The notes: generated from the sequence alone by a model not told the origin. A DNA stretch of 64,000 nt from Acidobacteriota bacterium (GCA_023410055.1 JAEYQK010000022.1:16297-80296), one strand, 5' to 3'. Positions 51,893-59,905 are shown, counted from the first letter of the stretch. Made by a program: numbers and translations.

Positions 51893-52258
51893 ATGGATGG
51901 AAAGAAGCCTAGAGTGCTCGTGGTGGATGATGAGCACGTCATAGCCGACACGTTGGCCATGATCCTAAATCAGCACGGATATGATGCTGCTCCGGTGTAC
52001 ACGGGCGCAGAAGCCGTGGAACGTGCCCGTTCAGTGCATCCAGACTTGATCATTAGTGACGTGATCATGCCGGATATGAACGGAATTGAAGCCGCTATAT
52101 CGATTCGTTCTTTTCTGCCATCATGCAAAATACTATTGTTTTCTGGGCAAGCGGCGACCGCCGATTTGCTTGAGACCGCTCGCCAACAGGGCCACGAATT
52201 CGAGATACTCGCGAAGCCAGTCCACCCACAGGATCTACTCGCAAAGCTACAGGGCTAG
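51893..52258 (+). CDS. Stand-alone response-regulator receiver domain protein
   Basis: A 121-residue single receiver domain (CheY/Spo0F-like). The acidic pair is D12/D13, the phosphoacceptor D56 in LIISDVIMPDMNG, with S84 and K108 completing the active site. There is no output domain, so it must act by protein-protein contact or phosphorelay. No histidine kinase lies in the window. Ribosome site GGAG in TTTTAGGAGTG. A terminator follows directly, so the gene is monocistronic. Confidence 0.9.
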   Translation: MDGKKPRVLVVDDEHVIADTLAMILNQHGYDAAPVYTGAEAVERARSVHPDLIISDVIMPDMNGIEAAISIRSFLPSCKILLFSGQAATADLLETARQQGHEFEILAKPVHPQDLLAKLQG

Positions 52259-52271
52259 TCAGGCGAATCGC

Positions 52272-52308
52272 AAAGAAAGGCCCTCGTCTCTCGGCGAGGG
52301 CTTTCTTT
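52272..52308. terminator. Bidirectional intrinsic terminator
   Basis: AAAGAAAGGCCCTCG pairs with CGAGGGCTTTCTTT (one bulged G) around TCTCTCGG. A-rich on the left and T-rich on the right, it can end both the receiver gene and the CsgG-like gene. Confidence 0.85.
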
Positions 52309-52328
52309 GGTTGATATGGATCATCTGT

Positions 52329-53306
52329 CTATTGAACGATCGCCTTCGCCAAATCACCGATCTTAAATCCACTTCCGTTCAGTATTCGGCACACAGAAGA
52401 GGCCTCGTCCACCTCGGTTATTTCGACACTGCCAATGGATGCGGTGAGGCGACGCAGGACATTGCCGGTATTGGGGTCCTTAATCTCCTGCTTCACTCGT
52501 TCGATCGTCAGTTTGTCGCCAACCTTTGCCCCGCTCTTGCTGCCGACATTAAGTACAACCGTCGACGCATCGGCAAAAGCAACGGTCGCCTGAATGGGCG
52601 GAAGCGCTCGTGCCTGCAGTCTGCCTGCACCACCAATTAGGCCAGTGCTCAATTGCTGCATCGCACCTTTTACGGCCTCGCCGATGATCGTGTTCTCGAA
52701 GTTGCTGCTGCTGAAATCAACGTTTCCCGCACCCCAACCATGGCCATTTGCTCCGGCACCCAGCAACGAAGTGCTAGAGCGCGATGATTCGCCCTTGCCG
52801 TCGGAGGCCACAAGGATTTCGGCGGTGTCGATATCAACGATTCGCGCGTCAACCGTTACAATCGCCTTCGTATTCTTTCGGCCTATTCCGCCAATGCCGA
52901 AGCCGCCCCAGCTTCCACCGCCACCACCGATGTTCTTCTTGTTCGTCTCGGCGCCGAACTGAGTAATAGAGCCTACGATGATCGCGTCCACGCCCAAAAT
53001 CTTTCCTATCCGCGCGGCCGAGGCTGGATCCGCGCGGTCGGTATTCGAGAAGTTCTGCTCGGCAAGGATCTTGTCGAGTGCTTTGCGTTCGATTACCGAA
53101 TACGTGCCATCCTGCACCAAGTGTTTCACTAAAAGGTCGGACATGCCTTTGCCGATGTCCACAGACTGGCCAAAAATCGCATCCGATTGCGACCTGACTG
53201 TTGCGTAGTCGAAATCCATCACTGCAACTCGCTTTTTGCGGTCCGCAGCATTCAAGATCAGGCTTGCCATCAATATCAGGGCGCACAGCGATACTAATTT
53301 CCTCAT
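52329..53306 (-). CDS. CsgG/HfaB-like exported protein
   Basis: A 325-residue exported protein (signal MRKLVSLCALILMASLILNA). The CsgG-like domain includes KRVAVMDFDYATV, MSDLLVKHLVQDGTYSVIER, KALDKILAEQNF and ILGVDAIIVGSITQFG. A Gly-rich loop (about 133-147) follows. The C-terminus contains VLNVGSKSGAKVGDKLTIER, a FlgT-C-like beta domain. CsgG forms the curli secretion pore, but there is no lipobox cysteine and no other csg gene, so a general envelope role is more likely than curli export. Confidence 0.8.
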   Translation of the reverse strand: MRKLVSLCALILMASLILNAADRKKRVAVMDFDYATVRSQSDAIFGQSVDIGKGMSDLLVKHLVQDGTYSVIERKALDKILAEQNFSNTDRADPASAARIGKILGVDAIIVGSITQFGAETNKKNIGGGGGSWGGFGIGGIGRKNTKAIVTVDARIVDIDTAEILVASDGKGESSRSSTSLLGAGANGHGWGAGNVDFSSSNFENTIIGEAVKGAMQQLSTGLIGGAGRLQARALPPIQATVAFADASTVVLNVGSKSGAKVGDKLTIERVKQEIKDPNTGNVLRRLTASIGSVEITEVDEASSVCRILNGSGFKIGDLAKAIVQ

Positions 53307-53463
53307 CGTCGTCTCCTATGACAATTCTTGGATACTGCTTCTGTTCTCCGGTCACAGCTATCAGCCCTAGCGGTGTACCGATACGCTTTCTGGGAGAGGC
53401 TTCAATCCTAGTAAATTCAGCAACACTGTCAAGAGGGAAAAGAAAAGGTGGTGGAGGAAAAGA

Positions 53464-54063
53464 CTAAAGTTCCCGGCGACCTTCCATCGCCTTCAGGACG
53501 GTGACCTCGTCGGCGTATTCGATATCGGCACCTGCGGGAATCCCTGTCGCGATCCTAGTAACCTTCAGCCCCGGGCGCCTTACCAAATTGGATATATAGA
53601 CGGCAGTGGCTTCGCCCTCAACCGTGGGGTTCGTGGCAAGGATCAACTCGTCCACTTCACTCGCGTCAACGCGCCGAACTAGGCTCGTAATTCGCAATTG
53701 CTCCGGCCCCACCCCATGTAACGGCGATAGCGATCCGTGCAGAACATGGTAAACACCGTTGTAATTGCGCGTTTTCTCGATCACAGCTATGTTCGTCGGC
53801 TCTTCGACAACACAAACCAGCCTCTGGTTTCGCGTTGCGTTGGCGCAGAAGACGCAGGGGTCAATGTCCGTGATGTTGTTGCAGACGGAGCAAAGGCGCA
53901 ACTTTGCCTTCACATCGCGCACTGCATCCGCGAGCGCGGCAGCGTCTTCCTCGTTCGAGCGCAAAATATGGAACGCGAGTCGTTGCGCGCTCTTGCTCCC
54001 CACTCCGGGGAGTTTCTTCAGCTCTTCGATCAAGCGAGCCATCGGCTCCGCAAAACGAGACAT
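53464..54063 (-). CDS. recR: Recombination protein RecR
   Basis: A 199-residue RecR. The helix-hairpin-helix KLPGVGSKSAQRLAFHIL (17-34), the zinc finger C58, C61, C70, C73 and the Toprim domain (LVCVVEEPTNIAVIE, ILATNPTVEGEATA) are complete. It loads RecA with RecFO at gapped DNA. Third gene in the conserved dnaX-ybaB-recR order, 3 bases after the ybaB stop. Confidence 0.97.
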   Translation of the reverse strand: MSRFAEPMARLIEELKKLPGVGSKSAQRLAFHILRSNEEDAAALADAVRDVKAKLRLCSVCNNITDIDPCVFCANATRNQRLVCVVEEPTNIAVIEKTRNYNGVYHVLHGSLSPLHGVGPEQLRITSLVRRVDASEVDELILATNPTVEGEATAVYISNLVRRPGLKVTRIATGIPAGADIEYADEVTVLKAMEGRREL

Positions 54064-54066
54064 AGG

Positions 54067-54378
54067 CTAGAAAAGTCCTTGCAGTCCGCCCAGCATGCCC
54101 CCAACGCTGGACTGCATCACTTCGTCCACCTTGCGAGCAGCATCGTTAACGGCTGCTGCGACGAGATCCTGAAGCATTTCAATGTCGCCCGATTGCATCA
54201 CTTCGGGCTCGATTTTGACGCTCAGGAGTAGTTTCTGGCCGTTCATCTTCACCGTAACGCTGCCGCCGCCGGCCGAACCGTCAACCACAGTTGCCTGCAG
54301 TTTCTGCTGCAACTCCTCGTACTGCTTCTTCGCGGCCGACATCATTTCCTGCAATTGTCGCGGATTAAATCCACCCAT
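54067..54378 (-). CDS. YbaB/EbfC-family nucleoid-associated protein
   Basis: A 103-residue YbaB/EbfC protein. The N-terminal helix QLQEMMSAAKKQYEELQQKL, beta strands SVTVKMNGQKLLLSVKI and the C-terminal helix VAAAVNDAARKVDEVMQ match the family. It binds DNA as a dimer and is conserved between dnaX and recR. Confidence 0.94.
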   Translation of the reverse strand: MGGFNPRQLQEMMSAAKKQYEELQQKLQATVVDGSAGGGSVTVKMNGQKLLLSVKIEPEVMQSGDIEMLQDLVAAAVNDAARKVDEVMQSSVGGMLGGLQGLF

Positions 54379-54412
54379 GACTTACGCCCGCCTTCTCTCA
54401 ATGTATGGTCGA

Positions 54413-56245
54413 CTACTTCTTCTGATCGACTACGGTTCTTATCTCGGCCCCGAACTTCTCCAGCATATGCTGAACGATGGGATCCTGCGACGCTCGTGCC
54501 CGCGCACTGCTTCCGCCGGCATTGGAACGCGCTGGTTTGGATGCTGCTGGCGCGGCCGTTGCTCCGCCCAAGACCTTTACCTTCAGGGCACGGCCTGCAG
54601 CGGCGCTGGCAAACTGGTTCAGCATTTTTTGTGCCGGATCCGTGACAGTCAGCTCAACTATGGTTGGCGATTCCGACACCCGGATCTGCAACTCCGCCCC
54701 ATTCAGCATCCATTCGCCCATTTCTAGCATCGCCGGAAGGGATCTCTGTCCTGCATTCTCAAGAGCATTCAGCACGGATTCGCGTAACCCGTCAGTTGAT
54801 GCGACCGGTTGGGCCACAGCCTCATCCGACAGCTCCGGCTGCATGATAACCGGCATGGGCGGAGCGATCGGAGCCGGTGAGGTGGCGACGGCAGCACTCG
54901 AGATCGAGACACCTGCGGCAACAGCTTCGATCCGTGGCGTTGGTGCAAATCCTACCTTCGGTGATGCTGATGCATCCGCACGGGGATTCTTCCTCGTGCT
55001 GTCCGACTCAAAGGGTGAGAGTCTGTTCGGACGTGCCGCCGCGCCGGTCGTCGTGGCTAGCGTCTGGCGAAAGCCCGCCGCTTCTGATGCCGACCGATTC
55101 ACGCCCGAAGGTATAGACGCTCCGCTGAGCAACTGTTCTATCGGCAGCAACCGCGCCGCATGCACCATCTTCAGCAATCCAAGTTCAAGATGAAAACGTT
55201 GTTCCTGCTTGTAACCCAATTCCGAGTGAGTCCGAAGCAGTATCTGCAAGTAGCGCGTAAGGTCTTCCTCGCTGAACATCTCTGCTACTCGTCCAACGCG
55301 TGCACGTTCATCAGTTGAAATCTGGAGCAGGGAAGACTCACTACCGGCTACCTTAGCAACAATGGAGTTTCGCAGAAAGCGAACCATCTGCCGTGCAAAA
55401 TGGGTCGGACTCTGACCCTCGGTGACCAGTCGGTCCACGAGTCGAAGCACGTTATCGCTGGAGCCGCGCTCGACCGCCACCATCATCTCTTCAAGTATTT
55501 CTGACGGAACTGCACCGACCAGGCCGCGCACCATCTCGGCCGTCAATGGACCAGTACAGCAGGCTATCGCTTGATCCATGATAGACAGTGCATCACGCAT
55601 CGACCCGTCACCGGCTTCGGCCAAAAGAGCGATAGCATCGTCATCAGCAGGAATACCCTCCTGCTGCGCAATCGACTTCAGCTGACCCACGATGTCGTCG
55701 AACTTAACGGCATGAAAGCTGAAGTGCTGGCATCGCGACCGGATCGTCTGGGGAATGTCCTCCGGTTGGGTTGTTGCCATCATGAAAACGGCCCATTCCG
55801 GGGGTTCCTCAAGTGTCTTCAGAATCGCATTGAAAGCGGCGTCCGTGATCTGGTGAGCTTCGTCGAGAATGAATATCTTGTAGCGGTCTCTAGCGGGCTG
55901 CACCCTGGCTTCGTCGCGTATTCGGCGCACTTCATCAATTCCGCGGTTTGTAGCGGCGTCGATTTCGATTACGTCGAAACCGCGTCCCTCACGTATCTCC
56001 ACGCAAGAATCGCATTTGCCGCACGGTTCCGGGACCGCAAGATCAGCCGACTTGCAATTCAGTGCCATCGCCAAGATTCGGGCGATAGTGGTTTTGCCTA
56101 TACCGCGATGTCCGCTGAAAATGTATCCATGTGCGATACGGCCTTGCTGGATTGCGTTCTTCAGCGTTCGAGTGACGTGGTCTTGGCCAATCACGTCAGA
56201 GAATTGTTGCGGTCGGTATTTTCGTGCCAGTACCTGATAGCTCAT
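54413..56245 (-). CDS. dnaX: DNA polymerase III subunit gamma/tau
   Basis: A 610-residue clamp-loader ATPase. Walker A is SGHRGIGKTT (44-53), the zinc module is C64, C75, C78, C81, and Walker B is FILDEAHQ (125-132). The C-terminal region after about 400 is Ala/Pro/Ser-rich and low in complexity, then a more structured tail from about 490, as in tau. No A-rich slippery site was noted, so a gamma form by frameshift is not evident. Leads dnaX-ybaB-recR. Confidence 0.96.
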   Translation of the reverse strand: MSYQVLARKYRPQQFSDVIGQDHVTRTLKNAIQQGRIAHGYIFSGHRGIGKTTIARILAMALNCKSADLAVPEPCGKCDSCVEIREGRGFDVIEIDAATNRGIDEVRRIRDEARVQPARDRYKIFILDEAHQITDAAFNAILKTLEEPPEWAVFMMATTQPEDIPQTIRSRCQHFSFHAVKFDDIVGQLKSIAQQEGIPADDDAIALLAEAGDGSMRDALSIMDQAIACCTGPLTAEMVRGLVGAVPSEILEEMMVAVERGSSDNVLRLVDRLVTEGQSPTHFARQMVRFLRNSIVAKVAGSESSLLQISTDERARVGRVAEMFSEEDLTRYLQILLRTHSELGYKQEQRFHLELGLLKMVHAARLLPIEQLLSGASIPSGVNRSASEAAGFRQTLATTTGAAARPNRLSPFESDSTRKNPRADASASPKVGFAPTPRIEAVAAGVSISSAAVATSPAPIAPPMPVIMQPELSDEAVAQPVASTDGLRESVLNALENAGQRSLPAMLEMGEWMLNGAELQIRVSESPTIVELTVTDPAQKMLNQFASAAAGRALKVKVLGGATAAPAASKPARSNAGGSSARARASQDPIVQHMLEKFGAEIRTVVDQKK

Positions 56246-56410
56246 GGGAACAATTGATTATACCGTCTTAGCGGCTGAGACACCCCTAGCTATGAATCTC
56301 GGGTTATCGACATCGCTTTTTGCATTGCGCCCGCGGAGAAAATTCACATCCCAGAAACCTCTGCCGCATCCAAATCTCGTAATCTGGGAATCGATTGAGG
56401 AGTTTACGGC

Positions 56411-56767
56411 ATGATGCTGAAGCTGAGTCCGCGCACTCTTGATGGCGTTAATGTTCTCGATTGCAACGGACGTATCGTCTTTGGTGAAGAGACATCGTCT
56501 TTGCGACAGGTCGTGACTCGTATGCTCGAGTCAAACCCAAATTTGATCCTGAATCTCTCGGAGGTCAACTATATCGACAGTGGTGGATTGGGGCCCCTAG
56601 TTTCGCTCTACACAACAGCAAGAAAATCTGGATCCGCAATCAAGCTCGTAAGCCTTACGAAACGCGTGGGAGATCTCATGCAACTCACGAAACTGGTGAC
56701 TGTTTTTGAGGTCTACCACGACGAATCGCAAGCGCTGAAGGCCTTCCGGCGTAGTGCTGCGGCGTGA
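56411..56767 (+). CDS. STAS-domain anti-sigma factor antagonist
   Basis: A 118-residue single STAS domain. The phosphorylatable serine is S57 in NYIDSGGLGPL, and the fold is recognisable from DGVNVLDCNGRIVFGEET through LVSLTKRVGDLMQLTKL. Such proteins release sigma factors by partner switching with an HPK-like kinase, not found here. ATG follows GAGGAG by 9 bases. Convergent with the SET gene with one base between stops. Confidence 0.9.
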   Translation: MMLKLSPRTLDGVNVLDCNGRIVFGEETSSLRQVVTRMLESNPNLILNLSEVNYIDSGGLGPLVSLYTTARKSGSAIKLVSLTKRVGDLMQLTKLVTVFEVYHDESQALKAFRRSAAA

Positions 56768-56768
56768 C

Positions 56769-57227
56769 TTAGCGTCCGGCTTTTCTCTTTCCCGGATTTT
56801 TGCCAACCTTGGACGCTTCGGTTTCGACGTCGGGCGGGGCGTACATGCTGCCGCGACATTTTGCTGCCCCACAGTAGCAGGGTGCCTCATCATCTCCGTC
56901 GTAGAGCAGGTAATCGTAGGTCAATTCTTCTCCGGGCTTAATACTCCGAAGGGCCTTGATCCACACGCGCCCGTCGATTTCTTCTGTCTCACAGTTGGGG
57001 TCGCACGAGTGGTTAATGAACATCGCCGTCCCGTGGCCGTCGATGACCGTCGCTCCGTCGCCTAGGCCGAAGAGATATGTTACCGGACTCTCTTCATAGA
57101 TCACGTCTCCCTCTTCTTTGGAGATGCGGGGTCCTGTATACTCCACGACCAATGCGCCTTTCCTGATCGGCGTGGTTGTGTAGCATCCTGCGGCGTGTAT
57201 GTCAGAAGACTTGATGATTAGTCCCAT
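56769..57227 (-). CDS. SET-domain protein (lysine methyltransferase-like)
   Basis: About 152 residues. SET motifs are complete: KSSDIHAAGCYTTTPIRKG at the N-terminus, INHSCDPNCE (about 71-80) for SAM and lysine binding, ELTYDY (101-106) with the catalytic Tyr, and a post-SET-like CYCGAAKCRG (117-126) with three cysteines that would join a Cys of NHSC to bind zinc. SET enzymes are typical of eukaryotes but occur in some bacteria. The start at 57227 gives the usual compact form; ATG 57299 would add 24 residues. The C-terminal tail is lysine-rich. Bacterial targets are unknown. Confidence 0.86.
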   Translation of the reverse strand: MGLIIKSSDIHAAGCYTTTPIRKGALVVEYTGPRISKEEGDVIYEESPVTYLFGLGDGATVIDGHGTAMFINHSCDPNCETEEIDGRVWIKALRSIKPGEELTYDYLLYDGDDEAPCYCGAAKCRGSMYAPPDVETEASKVGKNPGKRKAGR

Positions 57228-57360
57228 TTTCCAGTGAATCCGAACTGCCAGATGGAATAGAGCGGCATTCGAAGCTTTCTCAGAATACCATTTCGCCATT
57301 TTGATCTGAAGAGACTCTGGCCTCTTCGAATTGCAGTATTTGAGGAAGCGAATTACCGTC

Positions 57361-57399
57361 CCAAAGAAAAATCAGCAGGCGCCGTAAAGGGGCCTGCTG
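57361..57399 (-). terminator. Intrinsic terminator for the 57.5-59.9 kb cluster
   Basis: On the minus strand CAGCAGGCCCC and GGCGCCTGCTG pair with one mismatch around TTTAC and run into ATTTTTCTTT. It lies 116 bases after the helical protein gene and marks the end of the leftward cluster. Confidence 0.85.
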
Positions 57400-57515
57400 C
57401 CAGAGGAGAAACGTCTGTCTTGTTGAGATGATTGCTTTGCAGAGAATACAAACAATGCTGCCTGCTGCCGACTTTTCGTGACTTTGTTACGGATTCGGAA
57501 CAAAGCCCTCAAACT

Positions 57516-57923
57516 TTACAGGGCACTTGATAGTTCTTGAACCCGCAGGGGCGCTGCCAGCGCACACATCTGGCGCGTGGCCTCAGCAATCCCGGCGTAC
57601 TGTTCCATCACTCGGGAACTGGACTCTATCCATCTGTCGGCATGAATACTCTGAAGTATCAGGAATCTGGAGATCGTTCCGTTGATTGAGATGCACTCGC
57701 GGCGAAGCTCTAGTAGTGCATTATTCAACTCCGGATGATCAACGGCAGAAGCCTTTTCTTGGGCCGTAAAGGCCAGTATTGAAGACACATTTCGCTTTAT
57801 GCGCTTCATTTCGGCGCGTACATTCTGGCGGATGTCGGATTTTAGCTCGCTCTCCTCAACATGTTCCAAGTTCGTGATCAACTGTTCGATCGAATCGACC
57901 GACGCGTTCACCTTCTCTAACAT
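57516..57923 (-). CDS. Small helical protein of unknown function
   Basis: A 135-residue, predominantly helical protein without signal peptide or membrane segment. Stretches such as SVDSIEQLITNLEHVEESEL and VRAEMKRIKRNVSSILAFTA have heptad-like spacing suggesting coiled coil. No family recognised. Start ATG follows GAGGAG. It lies 64 bases after the seven-TM gene on the same strand and ahead of the only terminator, so it is probably the last gene of the peptide/7TM cluster. Confidence 0.6.
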   Translation of the reverse strand: MLEKVNASVDSIEQLITNLEHVEESELKSDIRQNVRAEMKRIKRNVSSILAFTAQEKASAVDHPELNNALLELRRECISINGTISRFLILQSIHADRWIESSSRVMEQYAGIAEATRQMCALAAPLRVQELSSAL

Positions 57924-57987
57924 TCCCGTCTCCTCTCAGGTCGATAGACATTCCACAACCCTGTTATTTGCACGCGGCAGGCTCCAG

Positions 57988-58767
57988 CTATGGCTTCCTA
58001 CCATTTCTCAACCTGGATTCACTGAGTAGATTACCCAAGTCGCCTAATACGGAACGAAGTCTTTGAATTTGTTCATAAGTCGGAACAGACCGAGTAACTT
58101 CACGACCAGAGAAGTAGTAGATCCAAATGATGCAAGCTATGAAGAACGCCAGCATGTCCAAAAGCCAAACTGCGCTGAAGGGCGGCAGTCTGAGTTGAGC
58201 AACGGCAGTAGTGACGGCTACATCAGCGGACAGGTACAAGAGGAAGCCTAATCCTATGCCGTACACTCTGTGTCGCCATGGGATACCAAAATACTTAGCG
58301 AACAGTGCTACCAGAATGAAAATCGAGCACAATACCCAGGAGACAGTCTGATCCATAGCTCTGGCAAACGTCATCCATGCGGATGGCTGAGCGCCGGGGT
58401 GCATGATAGCGAACAACACTGCAACCAGTGCTACTGTCCCGGCAGCTTGCACGAAATGAAACATAGTCTTCGCAGGCAGGGCTTCGAACGGATGAAACAA
58501 GAGATAAAGAACTTCCAGAACGACGGCGATCAGGATAGCGAATTGTGGAACGTAAGCGGCCCACTTCACCGCCTGATAAAGACCGGGGATTTGGCGTGAT
58601 ACGTAGAAGAGAGAGAATGACCGCAATACGCAGAATCCAACAAATGTCGAAAACGCCGGATAGCTCTTTAGCGCTCCCCGTGCAATCAGAATAACGAGCA
58701 GGCAGGTCTCCGCGCAGATGACTGCGCCCCACAAGCCATTGAAAACAGCATTCTGGTAAGGAATCAC
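57988..58767 (-). CDS. Seven-transmembrane protein of unknown function
   Basis: A 259-residue membrane protein with seven clear hydrophobic segments: about 9-30, 37-55, 68-90, 101-122, 138-158, 163-185 and 193-216. A polar C-terminal tail (SGREVTRSVPTYEQIQRLRS onward, about 215-259) is probably cytoplasmic. I recall similar unnamed proteins in acidobacteria. No motif identifies it as a transporter, rhodopsin or kinase. The start is GTG 58767. Its ribosome site GGGAG lies in the loop of a perfect 10-bp hairpin (58767-58798), implying translational or transcriptional control relative to the peptide gene upstream. Confidence 0.65.
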   Translation of the reverse strand: MIPYQNAVFNGLWGAVICAETCLLVILIARGALKSYPAFSTFVGFCVLRSFSLFYVSRQIPGLYQAVKWAAYVPQFAILIAVVLEVLYLLFHPFEALPAKTMFHFVQAAGTVALVAVLFAIMHPGAQPSAWMTFARAMDQTVSWVLCSIFILVALFAKYFGIPWRHRVYGIGLGFLLYLSADVAVTTAVAQLRLPPFSAVWLLDMLAFFIACIIWIYYFSGREVTRSVPTYEQIQRLRSVLGDLGNLLSESRLRNGRKP

Positions 58768-58798
58768 GGGCCGTCAACTCCCACTGGCTGACGGCCCG
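58767..58798 (-). promoter_or_regulatory. Intercistronic hairpin enclosing the ribosome site of the seven-TM gene
   Basis: On the minus strand CGGGCCGTCA and TGACGGCCCG pair perfectly (10 bp) around a 12-base loop containing GTGGGAG. The last stem base is the first base of the GTG start. It could limit translation, stabilise the upstream peptide message, or act as a partial terminator; no T-run follows. Confidence 0.7.
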
Positions 58799-58807
58799 GA
58801 TGATCCA

Positions 58808-58993
58808 TCATCTCGAGTTCGGAGGAGGAGGCGGGACGGGAATCGGACTCTGCGGTGGTATCGGTTGACCCGGATCTCCACCGCAACAGCCAAGCGCCGA
58901 CGGGGCTGTTTTCGCGGATGCCGATTGCACGTAGTAACCCGAAGTGCCGAGGCCGAGAATAAGGACGAACGCGAGAGCGAAGCGTTTCTTCAT
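58808..58993 (-). CDS. Small exported peptide, Pro-rich with Cys-Cys-Gly-Gly
   Basis: A 61-residue precursor. MKKRFALAFVLILGLGTSGY and YVQSASA form a signal peptide, leaving a mature peptide of about 35 residues containing ALGCCGGDPGQPIPPQ and then a proline run (PVPPPPPNSR). ATG 58993 has GGAG six bases upstream; a longer frame from 59038 is less likely. There is no classic lipobox. Too small for family assignment; a signalling, structural or toxin-like role is open. Sits between a LexA-like regulator and a seven-TM protein on the same strand. Confidence 0.62.
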   Translation of the reverse strand: MKKRFALAFVLILGLGTSGYYVQSASAKTAPSALGCCGGDPGQPIPPQSPIPVPPPPPNSR

Positions 58994-59102
58994 TGAGACT
59001 CCAAGTGGGCTGATTGCCGCACTCGGAGAGTAAGACATTTCTCTGCCGCATCATCCTAATCCCGCTTCCTGTTACGTTTTCAGAACGCAGTACAATAGCA
59101 CA

Positions 59103-59876
59103 CTATTCAGAAGATCGTTCGTTTCGAATTCTTAGCCTCATTGCAACTCCGACCACTTGTCCGATCACTTCAACTTCGTGCGGAAAACGAACCGTGCGCA
59201 CGGGTTCCGCAGATAGAGGGTGCGGCTGCAACGTCATGGCCCCGTCGTGTACAGAGCACCAACAACAGCGAAATCCCGCTCTGGTTTCCAAAAAATAGAT
59301 CGGGCGGTCGTGCTCAGAACGCCAACTCCCCTCTATTACTTTATCCTTCGATTCGTCAATTTGAATGAACGAACCCGGCGGAAGGATAGGGTGCATGGTG
59401 AAATCCTTCGTTCCGATGTAACCGTAGCTGAACTTGGGGTTAGCAAACTGATGCAAGTACGTGAGTGGGACTATTCCCCATTTCTCGATAGTCGGCCCGA
59501 GATTTGTTGTCTTCAACGGATCAAAAGGTACCCTCATGCTTATTGGCACCTTTGCGGAAAACGCGAAATCGGTCATGTTGGAAGCGTGCGTATTCGGGAT
59601 TTCCGCCAGGTTCATATCCGCGGCTATGTCGTTAACGTCGATACCGTACCACCCCATCAATTCGCGAATATCACGCCTGTAAATGACGGCTAACGAGTAG
59701 AACCGATATGCACTAGGCACGACCTCTTTATTCTCGATTTCGAAAAGCCTGCTCAACGGAACAAGATATCCGCGATTTTTCCTTTTCTCCGCAATCCGTG
59801 CACTGAATGCCTCCACATCACGCACAGTCAGGCCTAATTGTTCTCTTAAAGCACGAATCTTCTTGCCGGCTTCCAA
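59103..59876 (-). CDS. XRE-type regulator with LexA/S24-like C-terminal domain
   Basis: A 257-residue protein. The N-terminal HTH (KKIRALREQLGLTVRDVEAF and LFEIENKEVVPSAYRFYSLA, about 5-65) binds DNA. The C-terminal half (about 145-250) follows the S24 pattern: YGYIGTKDFTMHPILPPGS then IQID. The Ser of the usual G-x-SM-x-P motif is Thr here (DFTMHP, 158-163), so self-cleavage is doubtful. The start is TTG 59876, with AGGGGAA seven bases upstream. A 14-base palindrome covers the region just before the ribosome site, implying autoregulation. First gene of the leftward cluster. Confidence 0.72.
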   Translation of the reverse strand: MEAGKKIRALREQLGLTVRDVEAFSARIAEKRKNRGYLVPLSRLFEIENKEVVPSAYRFYSLAVIYRRDIRELMGWYGIDVNDIAADMNLAEIPNTHASNMTDFAFSAKVPISMRVPFDPLKTTNLGPTIEKWGIVPLTYLHQFANPKFSYGYIGTKDFTMHPILPPGSFIQIDESKDKVIEGSWRSEHDRPIYFLETRAGFRCCWCSVHDGAMTLQPHPLSAEPVRTVRFPHEVEVIGQVVGVAMRLRIRNERSSE

Positions 59877-59891
59877 GTGTAGTTCCCCTGT

Positions 59892-59905
59892 AAGTCCATG
59901 GACTT
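59892..59905. promoter_or_regulatory. Palindromic operator-like site before the XRE/LexA-like gene
   Basis: AAGTCCATGGACTT is a perfect palindrome; outer CTGT and ACAG extend it with a two-base offset. It lies 15-30 bases upstream of the regulator's TTG start, where an autorepressor site would be expected. Confidence 0.55.

Noticed and set aside
54477..55193. 238-codon plus-strand frame over dnaX
   Set aside because: Antisense of the Ala/Pro/Ser-rich tail of DnaX.
58764..59054. 96-codon minus-strand alternative frame over the small peptide gene
   Set aside because: The other frame has a signal peptide, a good ribosome site and a sensible stop; this one has none of these.
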